DNA from: Neptunicoccus cionae
GTDB taxonomy: Bacteria; Pseudomonadota; Alphaproteobacteria; Rhodobacterales; Rhodobacteraceae
Length of the DNA stretch: 64,000 bases
Direction of reading: 5' to 3'
Assembly (NCBI RefSeq): GCF_002860325.1
Contig: NZ_PKOJ01000011.1
Location: forward strand, 1 to 64,000
Shown here: piece after piece, positions 28,670 through 38,070 of the stretch
Layout: every line of letters starts with the position of its first letter
How positions within the stretch are numbered: the stretch's first letter is position 1
Translations under genes and position numbers: made by a program
The notes under the pieces: generated by a model
Databases searched by the model: none
Seen by the model: the letters and a program-made list of their open reading frames with translations, nothing else
Told to the model about the DNA's origin: nothing

Positions 28670-29125
28670 TCAGATCAGAAGGGAATAAGCGCCTTCGCCT
28701 TGCAGCAGTTTGACTTTGGTTTCCACGCCGCCTGCACCGGAGAACCCGCCCAGATGGCCGGTGCCGACGACGCGATGGCAGGGAATAATCACCGGAATAG
28801 GATTGGAGCCACAGGCCTGCCCGACAGGCTGCGCTGGCACGCCAAGCGCCTTTGCAATCTCTCCATAGGTGCGCGTCTCCCCCTTCGGGATTGCTGACAT
28901 GGCAGCATAGACCTGTTGCTGAAAATCAGTACCCGCAGGGGCAAGGGGCAGGTCGAACTGTTCAAGCCGCCCCTCAAAATAGGCTGCTAGCTGGTCAAGC
29001 CCTTCTTGCAACAACGCAGTATGCGATCCTTCCTGCCGCTCGGCCCACAGGAGTTCGGTAATCGCTTCGTTTTGTGCAATCAGGGTCAGGGTGCCGACCG
29101 GCGTTTTCAGATAGGCTGCGTTCAT
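28670..29125 (-). CDS. ogt: methylated-DNA-protein-cysteine methyltransferase
   Basis: This suicide enzyme takes O6-alkyl groups from guanine onto its own cysteine. The 151-residue protein begins with KTPVGTLTLIAQ. It carries a DNA-binding wing (RTYGEIAKALGVPAQPVGQA) and the acceptor cysteine in IPVIIPCHRVVG, followed by LGGFSGAGGVETK. The start was set at the internal ATG at 29125, which fits the family; the longer frame adds 12 unrelated residues. A tandem palindromic element lies about 125-190 nt upstream and could regulate it. Confidence 0.92.
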   Translation of the reverse strand: MNAAYLKTPVGTLTLIAQNEAITELLWAERQEGSHTALLQEGLDQLAAYFEGRLEQFDLPLAPAGTDFQQQVYAAMSAIPKGETRTYGEIAKALGVPAQPVGQACGSNPIPVIIPCHRVVGTGHLGGFSGAGGVETKVKLLQGEGAYSLLI

Positions 29126-29437
29126 GGGCGCAGTGTTCCTCGGTTTGCAGGAATTTGGCAAGCGGGATATGGCCGGGGGAGAACTGCGAGATGTGTATCG
29201 TCATCCAGTGTTTGCCGTGAAACCCGAACCGATCACCCTGCTTAAACGACGCTTCATTTATGAAGCTTCAAATATCGCGCGTCTTGTATGAAGCTTCATT
29301 TATGACGCTTCATATTTGCAGGGTCATGCCTATTACATAGGAATAACAACACTTTATAAAAAACGAAAATCCGTAAAAGGAACATTGCAGGACCACCCCG
29401 TGCCTTTAACCGGAAGCCCCGTCATCTAGCGCTGGCC
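29126..29437. other. 312-nt intergenic region between ogt and DUF1491
   Basis: No coding sequence is supported here. The main content is the tandem palindromic repeat at 29249-29312. The sequence around 29320-29380 is clearly AT-rich compared with the neighbourhood. In relatives recO commonly follows the era block at this place; I see no trace of it. Confidence 0.5.
29249..29312. promoter_or_regulatory. tandem palindromic repeat, candidate operator
   Basis: GCTTCATTTATGAAGCTTCA at 29251-29270 recurs at 29293-29312 with one mismatch (TGACGC for TGAAGC). The copies are exactly 42 bp apart, about four helical turns. Each holds an inverted pair GCTTCA/TGAAGC around TTTA. A 10-bp palindrome TGAAGCTTCA occurs at 29261-29270 and again at 29289-29298. 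The phasing suggests a regulator binding both sites on one DNA face. The nearest gene that could respond is ogt, on the reverse strand. Confidence 0.5.
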
Positions 29438-29767
29438 TCACTCCCGCAGACCGTCCTCATCCAGCAGATGCCGACCGGCCCGGTCTTCCACCTCGACAAC
29501 CCAGATATCAGGATCAAAGGACCGTTGACGGCGCACAGCTTCGTCCACATCCCGTTCCGGCCCTTGGGCCAGAGTGACCCAAACGCGGTCCCCGTCCAGA
29601 TTATAAGACCGCTGGTACAGTGTTGCTGTTCCGTCCAGAGGCGCCTGTTTCACCAGAACCGCCCCCGCCGTTGCATCCCCGCGCGCGGTGACAAACGCGG
29701 CTATATCTGCCAGCGCAAGGCGTCGCAGATAGGCTTTAACCCAGAACTCGGCGGTCACGCGGACCAC
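29438..29767 (-). CDS. DUF1491 family protein
   Basis: The 109-residue protein matches DUF1491 from its opening (EFWVKAYLRRLALADIAAFV) and its middle part (GAVLVKQAPLDGTATLYQRS). It ends in RQRSFDPDIWVVEVEDR. The function is unknown; the family is mostly alphaproteobacterial and commonly sits beside era. It starts with GTG, three nt after the era stop, so it is translated from the same message. Confidence 0.88.
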   Translation of the reverse strand: MVRVTAEFWVKAYLRRLALADIAAFVTARGDATAGAVLVKQAPLDGTATLYQRSYNLDGDRVWVTLAQGPERDVDEAVRRQRSFDPDIWVVEVEDRAGRHLLDEDGLRE

Positions 29768-29770
29768 GGA

Positions 29771-30685
29771 TCACTCCCGCGTGTCTTTGAAGTCCAGACC
29801 CATTTCGGTAAACCGCTCGGCTTCGGTTTCCCAACGGGGGCGAACCTTGACCTGAAGGAACAGATGCACCTCGGCGCCGACCAGTTCTTTCAGTTCCTGC
29901 CGCGAGGCCATGGACACCGCCTTGATGGTTTCCCCTTTCGGCCCGACTGCGATCCCCTTGTGGCCTTCACGGGTGACATAAATCACCTGATCGATCCGCA
30001 CAGAGCCGTCTTTCTTCTGTTCCCAATTTTCGGTTTCCACCGTCAGGAAATAGGGCAGTTCCTGATGCAAACGCAGCATCAGCTTTTCACGGGTGGTTTC
30101 CGCTGCGATCATGCGCAACGGCACATCCGCGATCTGGTCTTCCGGATACAGCCACGGGCCTGCGGGCAGGTTTTGCGCCAGATATTTGGTCAGATCCTTC
30201 ACCCCGTGGCCCTTTTCAGCCGAGATCATAAAGACCTCTTCAAACGGGTAGGCATTGGACAGTTCCTGCGTCAGGGCGAGGAGTCGGGCGGATTCCACCT
30301 TGTCGATCTTGTTGATCGCAAGGGCAACCTTGGTGTTCTTGCCGACCTTGTTGCCCAACTCTTCCAGAATCATCCGCACCCCCGGAGACATGCCGCGATG
30401 GGCCTCTACCAGAAGAACGGTGATATCCGCATCCCCTGCCCCGGCCCAGGCTGCAGCCACCATGGCGCGGTCCAGATTACGCCGCGTGCGGAACAGACCC
30501 GGTGTATCAACAAAGACGATCTGGCTCTGGTCTTCAATCGCGATACCCCGAATACGGGCCCGCGTGGTTTGCACCTTGTGGGTCACGATAGAGACTTTCG
30601 CCCCGACAATCCGGTTCATCAGCGTGGATTTCCCCGCGTTCGGCTCTCCGATCAGTGCCACGAATCCGGCTCGTGTTTCAGTCAT
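29771..30685 (-). CDS. era: GTPase Era, 30S ribosome maturation
   Basis: Era binds 16S rRNA near its 3' end and checks 30S assembly. The 304-residue protein has the GTPase motifs GEPNAGKST, VDTPGLF and NKID (in AINKIDKVES). The C-terminal KH domain includes EGHKGIAVGPKGETIKAVS. It lies one nt after rnc, so the two enzymes of rRNA processing and assembly are cotranscribed. Confidence 0.96.
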   Translation of the reverse strand: MTETRAGFVALIGEPNAGKSTLMNRIVGAKVSIVTHKVQTTRARIRGIAIEDQSQIVFVDTPGLFRTRRNLDRAMVAAAWAGAGDADITVLLVEAHRGMSPGVRMILEELGNKVGKNTKVALAINKIDKVESARLLALTQELSNAYPFEEVFMISAEKGHGVKDLTKYLAQNLPAGPWLYPEDQIADVPLRMIAAETTREKLMLRLHQELPYFLTVETENWEQKKDGSVRIDQVIYVTREGHKGIAVGPKGETIKAVSMASRQELKELVGAEVHLFLQVKVRPRWETEAERFTEMGLDFKDTRE

Positions 30686-30686
30686 T

Positions 30687-31367
30687 CTACTTCTCCAGCA
30701 GCGTCAGGACGGCCTTCGCGGCAGCCTGTTGCGCATTGCGTTTACTTTCAGCGGCCCCGCGTCCGCGAAGCCCGTTTTCCAACTGCGCCTCGATCTCGAA
30801 CTTGGGGGCGTGATCGGGTCCGGTGCGGCCCACTTCTATGTATTGTGGCGGCTTCATGCCACGGGCCTGCGCCCATTCCTGCAAAGTCGTCTTGGCATCC
30901 CGCGCATCTTCTTTGGCCGCATCGATCCGGCTGTCCCAAAGGCGCAGGATCAGGCGGCGGGCAACCTCGAATCCGGCATCGCGGTAGACTGCGGCCAGAA
31001 CCGCTTCCATCGCGTCAGCCAGAATAGCCTGTTTACGCCGTCCGCCCGAAATCATCTCGGAGCGGCCCATTTTCAACGCCGCCCCCAGATCCAGTTCGCG
31101 GGCAATGTCTGCGCAGGTCTCCTTGCGCACCAATGCGTTGAACCGTGGCGCCATCTGCCCTTCCGAAGCAGACGGATCACGATCTGACAAGGCTTCGGCG
31201 ATCACCAGCCCGAGCACCCGATCCCCTAGAAATTCCAGCCGTTGGTTGTCAGGCCGTGTGGCCGAAGACAAAGACGAATGGGTCACAGCCTGAATCAAAA
31301 GTTCGGGGTCTGCGAAATCATGCCCGAGACGGGCACTAAAGTCACGAAGTTCGGCAGCAAGCTTCAC
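30687..31367 (-). CDS. rnc: ribonuclease III
   Basis: RNase III cuts double-stranded RNA, including the pre-rRNA stems. The 226-residue protein has the catalytic signature [12 protein letters not shown] and the second acidic cluster [16 protein letters not shown]-terminal dsRNA-binding domain follows ([11 protein letters not shown] ... [16 protein letters not shown]). I place the start at GTG 31367, which overlaps the lepB stop as GTGA and has AAGG at seven nt. The ATG at 31400 would extend 33 nt back into lepB and adds residues not typical of the family. Confidence 0.94.
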   Translation of the reverse strand: MKLAAELRDFSARLGHDFADPELLIQAVTHSSLSSATRPDNQRLEFLGDRVLGLVIAEALSDRDPSASEGQMAPRFNALVRKETCADIARELDLGAALKMGRSEMISGGRRKQAILADAMEAVLAAVYRDAGFEVARRLILRLWDSRIDAAKEDARDAKTTLQEWAQARGMKPPQYIEVGRTGPDHAPKFEIEAQLENGLRGRGAAESKRNAQQAAAKAVLTLLEK

Positions 31368-32170
31368 TGGAGCGCCTTGAAGAATCGATCGCTGCGCCAT
31401 GTCCAGAACGCCAGAATGGAACTCCCCGCAGAAGAGAACATCACACGATCCGCGCGTCCGATCAGATAGGATTCCGGCACGAAGCCAACGCCATTGGGCT
31501 GGCGGAAGCGGCTGTCAGTGGAATTGTCGCGGTTGTCACCCATAAAGAAATAATGCCCTTCGGGAACGGTATAAACCGGCGTGTTATCTCCGCCGCGATC
31601 CCCGATGTTGAGCGTCAGATGGGAAACACCATTAGGCAGGGTTTCGACAAACTGTTCCTTTACGCATTCCGCGCCAATTCCGACCGCCCCGTTTCCGCAG
31701 GCTGGCAGATTGCCCATTGGACCTTGGGCATCGTAGGTTTCCACAAAAGACCCTGCAGGCTCCATCGGGACCGGTTCGCCGTTGATGTTCAACTGGCCGT
31801 TCACCACCTGCACCTTGTCGCCGGGAAGACCGATCAGACGTTTGATGTAATCCGCTTCGCTGGCAGGATGTTTGAAGACGATAATATCACCCTGTTCCGG
31901 CTCCCCCCCAAAGAGACGTCCGTCCCAATCCTTCGCGAACCCGCAGAAGTTGAAGCCGCGGATACTGGGACAGGAGGCCCAGCTGTAGCCATAAGTGAAT
32001 TTATTTACGAACAGGAAATCCCCGATCAGCAACGTCGACTTCATAGAGCCTGACGGAATCCAGAACGGTTGAAACAGGATGGTACGGATTATGCCTGCCA
32101 GAAACAAAGCCCAGAATATGGTCTTGAATGTCTCGGCGATTCCGCCTGATTTTTCGCTTTTATCTGCCAT
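31364..32170 (-). CDS. lepB: signal peptidase I
   Basis: LepB removes signal peptides of exported proteins at the periplasmic face. The 268-residue protein has one N-terminal membrane helix ([16 protein letters not shown]). The nucleophile Ser42 lies in [11 protein letters not shown] and the general base Lys110 in [13 protein letters not shown]. The C-terminal box includes [16 protein letters not shown] pair of cysteines in the insert ([12 protein letters not shown]) is seen in some alphaproteobacterial enzymes. It lies in the conserved acpS-lepB-rnc-era order. Confidence 0.95.
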   Translation of the reverse strand: MADKSEKSGGIAETFKTIFWALFLAGIIRTILFQPFWIPSGSMKSTLLIGDFLFVNKFTYGYSWASCPSIRGFNFCGFAKDWDGRLFGGEPEQGDIIVFKHPASEADYIKRLIGLPGDKVQVVNGQLNINGEPVPMEPAGSFVETYDAQGPMGNLPACGNGAVGIGAECVKEQFVETLPNGVSHLTLNIGDRGGDNTPVYTVPEGHYFFMGDNRDNSTDSRFRQPNGVGFVPESYLIGRADRVMFSSAGSSILAFWTWRSDRFFKALQ

Positions 32171-32220
32171 TGCTGCCGCCTGTGTTCAAATATGCTGGCT
32201 ACATGGCCTGTCAAAGGGGT

Positions 32221-32622
32221 TTAGTCAACTGGTGTAGCCTCTATCACCACAAAGGCCTGTGCCCAGGGATGATCATCCGTCAGGGAAACATGCACCACTG
32301 CGCGGTGACCCGGCGGAGTTAATTCTTCAAGCCGTTTCGCAGCCCATCCGGTCAGTTCCATCACCGGCTGGCCGGTCCGCATATTGCGCACGGACATATC
32401 CTTCCACGCGATCCCCATGCGCAATCCGGTACCAAGCGCTTTTGAGCACGCCTCTTTCGCGGCCCAGCGTTTGGCATAGGTGCCAACCGTATCACGGCGC
32501 CGCTCGGCCTTTGCCTGCTCGACTTCGGTAAAGACGCGGTTGCGGAACCGGTCTCCGAAACGCTCCAGCGTTCCGGCAATCCGGTCAATATTGGCCAGAT
32601 CGGTTCCGATACCTAAAATCAT
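32221..32622 (-). CDS. acpS: holo-[acyl-carrier-protein] synthase
   Basis: AcpS transfers 4'-phosphopantetheine from CoA to acyl carrier protein. The 133-residue protein opens with [14 protein letters not shown], which carries the metal-binding aspartate. It has the second motif [18 protein letters not shown] with the catalytic glutamate. The length fits the trimeric bacterial type. Its start overlaps the pdxJ stop by four nt. Confidence 0.94.
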   Translation of the reverse strand: MILGIGTDLANIDRIAGTLERFGDRFRNRVFTEVEQAKAERRRDTVGTYAKRWAAKEACSKALGTGLRMGIAWKDMSVRNMRTGQPVMELTGWAAKRLEELTPPGHRAVVHVSLTDDHPWAQAFVVIEATPVD

Positions 32623-33371
32623 AGTCCCGAACGCGCCTCGTCCATCAGGACGCGCATTCGCAGAATCGCGGTTTCCAGTCCGGTGAAAATCGCCTCACCG
32701 ATCAGAAAGTGACCGATATTAAGCTCCTGAACCTCTGGCAGAGCGGCGATGGGTTTGACGGTGTCATAGGTCAGTCCATGGCCTGCGTGGACCTCCAGAC
32801 CCAGATCCGCCGCAAAGGCGGCCATATCCCGCAGGCGCGCAAATTCTGCGTCCCTTTCTTCAAACCGCCCCTCTGCATGGGCATCGCAATAGGCTCCGGT
32901 GTGCAATTCGATGACCGGCGCACCGATCCGCGCCGCCGCTTCGATCTGCGGCCTGTCGGCGGCGATAAAGATAGAAACCCGGCAGCCCGCGTCCTTCAGA
33001 GGTGCGATGAAATGGGCCAGCTTGTTTTCTTCCCGCGCCACTTCCAATCCGCCTTCGGTCGTGCGTTCCTCGCGCTTTTCAGGGACGATACACACTGCGT
33101 GCGGCTTGTGGCGCAGTGCAATGGCCTGCATTTCATCCGTCGCCGCCATTTCAAAATTCAGCGGCACGGTCAGCCCGTCTACAAGCGCCTCAATGTCGGG
33201 ATCTGTGATATGGCGGCGGTCTTCGCGCAGATGGGCGGTGATACCGTCCGCACCGGCCTGTTCCGCCAGAAGCGCGGCGCGCAACGGATCAGGCGTGTCG
33301 CCACCCCGCGCATTCCGAACCGTTGCCACGTGATCGATGTTCACACCCAGCCGCAATTTGCCCGTCGCCAT
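32619..33371 (-). CDS. pdxJ: pyridoxine 5'-phosphate synthase
   Basis: PdxJ closes the pyridoxine ring from amino-acetone phosphate and deoxyxylulose phosphate. The 250-residue TIM barrel opens with [19 protein letters not shown]. It has [12 protein letters not shown] and the C-terminal [17 protein letters not shown] that binds phosphate. All are family hallmarks. It lies in the conserved pdxJ-acpS-lepB order. Confidence 0.95.
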   Translation of the reverse strand: MATGKLRLGVNIDHVATVRNARGGDTPDPLRAALLAEQAGADGITAHLREDRRHITDPDIEALVDGLTVPLNFEMAATDEMQAIALRHKPHAVCIVPEKREERTTEGGLEVAREENKLAHFIAPLKDAGCRVSIFIAADRPQIEAAARIGAPVIELHTGAYCDAHAEGRFEERDAEFARLRDMAAFAADLGLEVHAGHGLTYDTVKPIAALPEVQELNIGHFLIGEAIFTGLETAILRMRVLMDEARSGL

Positions 33372-33392
33372 CGGCTATTCCTTCCAGTCTGC

Positions 33393-34028
33393 TTAATCTG
33401 CTTTCTGCTGGCGCTTGGCCCGCAGTTCGTGAAACTTCTTCAATAACGCACCTTTACGGCGGTGTTGATAGGCCGAGATCATCGGTTTGGAAACAAAATA
33501 CAAAACCAAGGCGCAGATCAACCCCGGGGCAATCCCGCCCACCAGATAAGGCCAGAACACATCATAAAAGAAGGATGTCACCCCGTGCCACGGGCTTGGC
33601 GGATAACCGAACAAGGCTTTGGCATTATCCAGTATAGTCCCCCAGGTTTCGACCACACCATGTTTCACCCGATGCCAGACCCGGCCCTCGTGGCCCTCCC
33701 CCAGCATCCACAACCCCAGCCGGTAACTGGTGGCGGCGATAAAGGGAAAGGTGATCGGGTTGCCAACAAAAGTACCCAGCAAAGCCGCCAGAACATTCCC
33801 ACGCAGCACAAAAGCCAGTCCGGCTGCCAGAAAGAAATGCAATCCGAAAAAAGGGGTAAAAGTCACGAAAGCGCCGCAAGCGATTCCAAGCGCGATCTTG
33901 TGGGGCGTATCGGGCAACCGCTTGATCCGGTGCTTCACATACCCAAAGGCGCGCTTCCAACCCGATTTGGGATAGAAGAACTCTGCAATGCTTTGCAGCC
34001 ACGTCCTTTGCTTTCTGCGTTTGAACAC
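33393..34028 (-). CDS. DUF2062 membrane protein
   Basis: The 211-residue protein matches DUF2062. It has a basic start, then PHKIALGIACGAFVTFTPFF, a long hydrophobic stretch, and GTFVGNPITFPFIAATSYRL, with a last helix near VGGIAPGLICALVLYFV. The family is predicted to have several membrane helices and no known activity. It sits between rsh and pdxJ, 69 nt after the rsh stop. Confidence 0.87.
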   Translation of the reverse strand: MFKRRKQRTWLQSIAEFFYPKSGWKRAFGYVKHRIKRLPDTPHKIALGIACGAFVTFTPFFGLHFFLAAGLAFVLRGNVLAALLGTFVGNPITFPFIAATSYRLGLWMLGEGHEGRVWHRVKHGVVETWGTILDNAKALFGYPPSPWHGVTSFFYDVFWPYLVGGIAPGLICALVLYFVSKPMISAYQHRRKGALLKKFHELRAKRQQKAD

Positions 34029-34097
34029 CCGAGATGCCTTTTGATCCTGTTGAACTGCACTTAGCGCCCTTGCACGCGAGTCGCCAGAACCCGCAGT

Positions 34098-36251
34098 TCA
34101 CTCTGTCTGGTGATTTCGGTTTTTGCGCAACACTTGCGCCACGTCCGAATCAGCTTCCACCGCTGTGAGGACATGAATCAAATGTTCCACATCCCGCACC
34201 TCGATATCAATCGTCATCCGGTAAAAATCCTGTTTACGATCAGTGAATTCCAGATTTGATATGTTGGAGTTATGCTCTCCGATCAGGGTGCAGATCCGGC
34301 CCAGCACACCCGCATCATTGGCCATCGTGACCTCGATAGTGGCTTCCTGATCCGCCATTCTCTTGCCATCCAGCCAGCGCAAGTCGATCCACCGCTCAGG
34401 CGAGTCTTCGTATTCCACCAACCGCTCGCAATCGATCCGGTGTACCAGCACGCCGCTGCCCCGTGTCGCGATCCCGACGATCCGTTCTCCGGGAAGGGGT
34501 TGGCAGCATCCGCTGGTCTGCGCGAACTGGCCGGGCTCCAACCCGACAATCCGTTCGGCCGGTTCTTCTTGGGACAGCTCGTCCACACGGACCAGTTCGG
34601 GATAAAGCACCCCGACCAGATCGGAGCCGGTCATCTCGGCGCTGCCAATCTTGGCAAGAAGCTCTTCCGCGGAACCGATACCCATATGGGCCGCCGCAGT
34701 GCCAAGCGCCTTGTCAGTCGCTTTCTTGCCAACCCGCTCCAGCGCCACACGCGCCAGTTCACGTCCCAGCCGCACAAAGCCCTCACGATGTTCTTCGCGC
34801 AGGGCCTTTCTGATGGCAGATTTGGCACGGCCCGTCACCGCAATATCCATCCATGTGGATTGCGGGCGCTGGCCTTCGGCGGTGGTAATTTCCACCGACT
34901 GTCCGTTGCGCAACCGCGTCCAGAGCGGCACACGCCGCCCGTCCACCTTGGCCCCCACACAGGCAGAGCCGATGCGCGTGTGGATCGCATAGGCAAAATC
35001 GATCGGTGTCGCGCCACGGGGCAATTTGATCACATCGCCCTTCGGCGTGAAGCAGAACACCTGATCCGCAAACATATCCAGTTTCACATGTTCGAGGAAT
35101 TCCTCGTTCATGTCATTGTTGGCCACATGTTCCGTCAGCTCTTCAAGCCATTTGAACGGATCGACAGCAAAAGGGTTCTCGGCCCGTTCGCCGTTACGAT
35201 AAGACCAATGGGCCGCGACGCCGGATTCTGCCACTTCGTGCATCTGTTGGGTGCGGATCTGGATTTCCACCCGCTTGCCATCCCGTCCCGACACGGTGGT
35301 ATGAATACTGCGATAGCCGTTGGACTTCGGCTGGCTTACATAGTCCTTGAACCGTCCCGGAACAGCCCGCCAGCGGCGATGCACCAACCCGAGAGCGGCG
35401 TATATATCGTCTTCTGTCTTTGTAATGATCCGGAAGCCAAAGATATCGGACAGCCGCGAAAAGCCCTCTTTCTTTTCCTCCATCTTGCGCCAGATGGAAT
35501 AGGGCTTTTTTTCACGTCCGAGAACCGTCGCCTCGACCCCGGCTTTTTTCAGCAGGTCGCGGATGTCTTGGGTGATCTGCGGCGTCACATCGCCGGTTTC
35601 CTTGCGCAGGGTCAGGAAGCGGCGCATGATCGAATTACGCGCTTCGGGATTAAGGACGCGGAATGACAGGTCTTCCAGTTCCTCGCGCATCCACTGCATC
35701 CCCATGCGTCCCGCTAAGGGCGCATAGATTTCCATTGTTTCGCGGGCTTTGCGTTCCTGTTTGGGGCCGACCATATGGCGGATCGTGCGCATGTTATGCA
35801 GACGGTCGCTCAGCTTCACAAGGATCACCCGCACGTCCTTGGACATGGCAAGCAGCAGCTTGCGGAAGTTCTCGGCCTGTTTGTTGTCTTTCGACGACAG
35901 CTCCAGATTGGTCAGCTTGGTCACACCGTCCACCAGTTGGGCAACTTCGGTGCCAAAGCGTTTCTCAACGGCCTGATATGTGGATTTTGTGTCTTCTACC
36001 GTGTCGTGCAACAGGGCGGTGATGATCGTGTCATCGTCCAGCCGTTGTTCGGCCAGAATCATCGCAACTGCAATCGGGTGGGTAAAATAGGGCTCGCCGG
36101 AATGACGCATCTGCCCCGTGTGCATCAGCTTGCCATATTCATAGGCCGCCTCAATGCGCTCCACATTGCAATTCGGATTATACGTCCTGACCAGATCCAC
36201 GAGAACCTGGGCAGGGACCATTTCAGTATTGGATTGAACAGAAGGCCCCAT
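34098..36251 (-). CDS. rsh: bifunctional (p)ppGpp synthetase/hydrolase, RelA/SpoT homologue
   Basis: This enzyme makes and breaks the stringent-response alarmone. The 717-residue protein has an intact hydrolase HD domain (THPIAVAMI and ALLHDTVEDT, about 55-95). The synthetase domain shows YRSIHTTVSGRDGKRVEIQI. A TGS domain (FTPKGDVIKLPRGATPIDFA) and a C-terminal ACT domain (VTMANDAGVLGRICTLIGEH) follow. The intact HD residues argue for a bifunctional Rsh rather than a synthetase-only RelA. It lies six nt after rpoZ, the usual alphaproteobacterial arrangement. Confidence 0.95.
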   Translation of the reverse strand: MGPSVQSNTEMVPAQVLVDLVRTYNPNCNVERIEAAYEYGKLMHTGQMRHSGEPYFTHPIAVAMILAEQRLDDDTIITALLHDTVEDTKSTYQAVEKRFGTEVAQLVDGVTKLTNLELSSKDNKQAENFRKLLLAMSKDVRVILVKLSDRLHNMRTIRHMVGPKQERKARETMEIYAPLAGRMGMQWMREELEDLSFRVLNPEARNSIMRRFLTLRKETGDVTPQITQDIRDLLKKAGVEATVLGREKKPYSIWRKMEEKKEGFSRLSDIFGFRIITKTEDDIYAALGLVHRRWRAVPGRFKDYVSQPKSNGYRSIHTTVSGRDGKRVEIQIRTQQMHEVAESGVAAHWSYRNGERAENPFAVDPFKWLEELTEHVANNDMNEEFLEHVKLDMFADQVFCFTPKGDVIKLPRGATPIDFAYAIHTRIGSACVGAKVDGRRVPLWTRLRNGQSVEITTAEGQRPQSTWMDIAVTGRAKSAIRKALREEHREGFVRLGRELARVALERVGKKATDKALGTAAAHMGIGSAEELLAKIGSAEMTGSDLVGVLYPELVRVDELSQEEPAERIVGLEPGQFAQTSGCCQPLPGERIVGIATRGSGVLVHRIDCERLVEYEDSPERWIDLRWLDGKRMADQEATIEVTMANDAGVLGRICTLIGEHNSNISNLEFTDRKQDFYRMTIDIEVRDVEHLIHVLTAVEADSDVAQVLRKNRNHQTE

Positions 36252-36257
36252 TCAGCC

Positions 36258-36608
36258 TTATTTCATTTCTTGCGCTTCCATCAGCGCGCGCAACAGGTTT
36301 TCTTCAGACATGTCGTCATCCGGCTTGTCCTGTTCTGTCCCCATCAACAGCGCCATTTGATCTTCTTCAGGCTCGTCGACCTCGATTTGGGTCTGGTAGC
36401 TTTCGATCGCAGCTTCACGCAGTTGGTCGGACGTCAGTGTTTCCTCTGCGATTTCGCGCAGGGCAACGACAGGGTTCTTGTCGTTGTCGCGGGGCACCGT
36501 GATTTCCGCGCCGGTTGAAATCTCACGCGCCCGATGTGCAGCCAGCATTACCAGCTCGAAACGGTTCGGTACTTTATCTACGCAATCTTCAACAGTAACA
36601 CGTGCCAT
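36258..36608 (-). CDS. rpoZ: RNA polymerase omega subunit
   Basis: Omega helps fold beta-prime and, in many bacteria, senses ppGpp. The 116-residue protein begins [20 protein letters not shown] and continues AAHRAREI, the family signature, with an acidic C-terminal extension. The start at 36608 has GGAG upstream; a longer frame to 36650 adds proline-rich residues foreign to the family. Its cotranscription with rsh couples the ppGpp enzyme with a ppGpp target. Confidence 0.94.
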   Translation of the reverse strand: MARVTVEDCVDKVPNRFELVMLAAHRAREISTGAEITVPRDNDKNPVVALREIAEETLTSDQLREAAIESYQTQIEVDEPEEDQMALLMGTEQDKPDDDMSEENLLRALMEAQEMK

Positions 36609-36694
36609 ATTGGAAAACTCCGGCGGTTTGGGGATATCAAGAGTGCGCAAATAGCCGCTTTCCGGCAGGATTGCAAGGCCTATGCGGCAGGAGT

Positions 36695-37312
36695 TTACCC
36701 TGCCCCCGCGCCGTCACCGTCATTGTAAGGTACAATTTGGGCAACATCTTTTTCGCCGAACGCATTAATCAACTGGTCAAGCGTGGCTCCGGACACCGGA
36801 TGGCGCCAATCCGGCGCGACATCCCGCAAGGGAATCAACACGAAGAGTCTGTCCTGGATTCGCGGATGTGGCAGGATAATCCGCCCCGGAGCCCGTTCCA
36901 TCTGCAATTTTATCGGCAGATCGCGCCATTGTGAAAATGTCGCGATATCGGGTAAAACCTGCCCGGCAAAGTCGATCAGATCAAGGTCAATGACCCGCGC
37001 TTCCCAGCGTTTATCACGGGTGCGCCCAAGGCGCTGCTCTACCTTATGTAGCGCTTCCAAAACTGCTTCTGCACCAAGCGCAGTTTCACAATAAACAACC
37101 GCATTTACAAAATCCGGCCCTGCTCCGGCGGGAAATGCAGGCGTGCGAAAAAAACGGCTGATTTCAACCGGAAATAGCCCGATGCTTGACAAGTCATCGA
37201 TTGCAGCTTCTACTATTTTCACTGAGGCGCCAATTTCGTTTGACAGGTTCGAACCCAAAGCAATTAAGCACTTTGAAAGATCTTCTCGGGCATTTTGTTG
37301 TTGCAGTACCAA
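36695..37312 (-). CDS. folK: 2-amino-4-hydroxy-6-hydroxymethyldihydropteridine pyrophosphokinase
   Basis: FolK pyrophosphorylates the pterin intermediate in folate synthesis. The 205-residue protein has CLIALGSNL near the start, the [10 protein letters not shown] segment, and the catalytic stretch [33 protein letters not shown] completes the substrate pocket. The first 13 residues may not be translated; no strong ribosome site decides. It diverges from the NYN-domain gene. Confidence 0.9.
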   Translation of the reverse strand: MVLQQQNAREDLSKCLIALGSNLSNEIGASVKIVEAAIDDLSSIGLFPVEISRFFRTPAFPAGAGPDFVNAVVYCETALGAEAVLEALHKVEQRLGRTRDKRWEARVIDLDLIDFAGQVLPDIATFSQWRDLPIKLQMERAPGRIILPHPRIQDRLFVLIPLRDVAPDWRHPVSGATLDQLINAFGEKDVAQIVPYNDGDGAGAG

Positions 37313-37407
37313 AATTAGAACCTATTTTCTGCGGAGTTTCAGCCAGATCACAACACGCCAATAAACGACACCGCACTGGCTGAACAGACATTTTGGAAGG
37401 ATCAATT

Positions 37408-37986
37408 ATGTTCTATCGCGACGAGCGTCTGGCATTGTTCATCGACGGCTCAAATCTCTATGCGGCAGCCAAAGCCCTTGGTTTTGACATCGACTATAAG
37501 CTACTCCGTTCGGAGTTTATGCGTCGGGGCAAACTGTTGCGCGCATTCTACTACACAGCCCTTTTGGAAAGTGACGAATACTCTCCGATCCGTCCGCTGG
37601 TGGACTGGCTGAATTACAACGGTTTCAACATGGTTACGAAACCGGCCAAAGAATACACGGACAGCATGGGCCGCCGTAAGGTGAAAGGCAACATGGACAT
37701 CGAACTTTGCGTCGATGCGATGGAGCTGGCTCCGCATGTGGATCACATTGTGTTGTTCTCCGGCGATGGCGACTATCGCCCGATGATCGAATCCCTGCAA
37801 CGCAATGGCGTCCGGGTTTCTGTTGTCTCCACTATTCGCAGCCAGCCACCGATGATTTCGGACGATCTGCGCCGTCAGGCCGATAACTTTATCGAACTGG
37901 ACGAACTGCGGGACGTTATCGGCAGACCACCGCGCCCCGAAGGGGAAGACCAGCGGAGTGAGCCGGAATACGAAGTTGAAAACTAA
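37408..37986 (+). CDS. NYN domain (LabA/DUF88) putative ribonuclease
   Basis: The 192-residue protein is a PIN-like NYN domain, opening with LALFIDGSNLYAAAKALG. It has the metal-binding acidic residues in MDIELCVDAMELA and VLFSGDGDYRPMIESL. Such proteins are LabA/DUF88 type and are predicted single-strand-specific nucleases; in this group they are small, stand-alone and of unknown target. The ATG at 37408 has GGAAGG seven nt upstream. A strong terminator follows. Confidence 0.88.
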   Translation: MFYRDERLALFIDGSNLYAAAKALGFDIDYKLLRSEFMRRGKLLRAFYYTALLESDEYSPIRPLVDWLNYNGFNMVTKPAKEYTDSMGRRKVKGNMDIELCVDAMELAPHVDHIVLFSGDGDYRPMIESLQRNGVRVSVVSTIRSQPPMISDDLRRQADNFIELDELRDVIGRPPRPEGEDQRSEPEYEVEN

Positions 37987-37990
37987 TGGA

Positions 37991-38019
37991 AAAGGCGCCT
38001 GCGGGCGCCTTTTTTTTTC
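37991..38019 (+). terminator. rho-independent terminator after the NYN gene
   Basis: AAAGGCGCC (37991-37999) and GGCGCCTTT (38004-38012) form a 9-bp stem with the tetraloop TGCG. A run of T extends to 38018. This is the clearest terminator in the window. Confidence 0.92.
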
Positions 38020-38070
38020 GGCACACACAGATAGTTCGCCCCGCGATTTTGCAGATATTGGTCTGGCACA

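Noticed and set aside
29468-31027. A forward-strand open frame of about 520 codons
   Set aside because: It lies across era, DUF1491 and rnc in antisense. All three have clear family motifs on the reverse strand.
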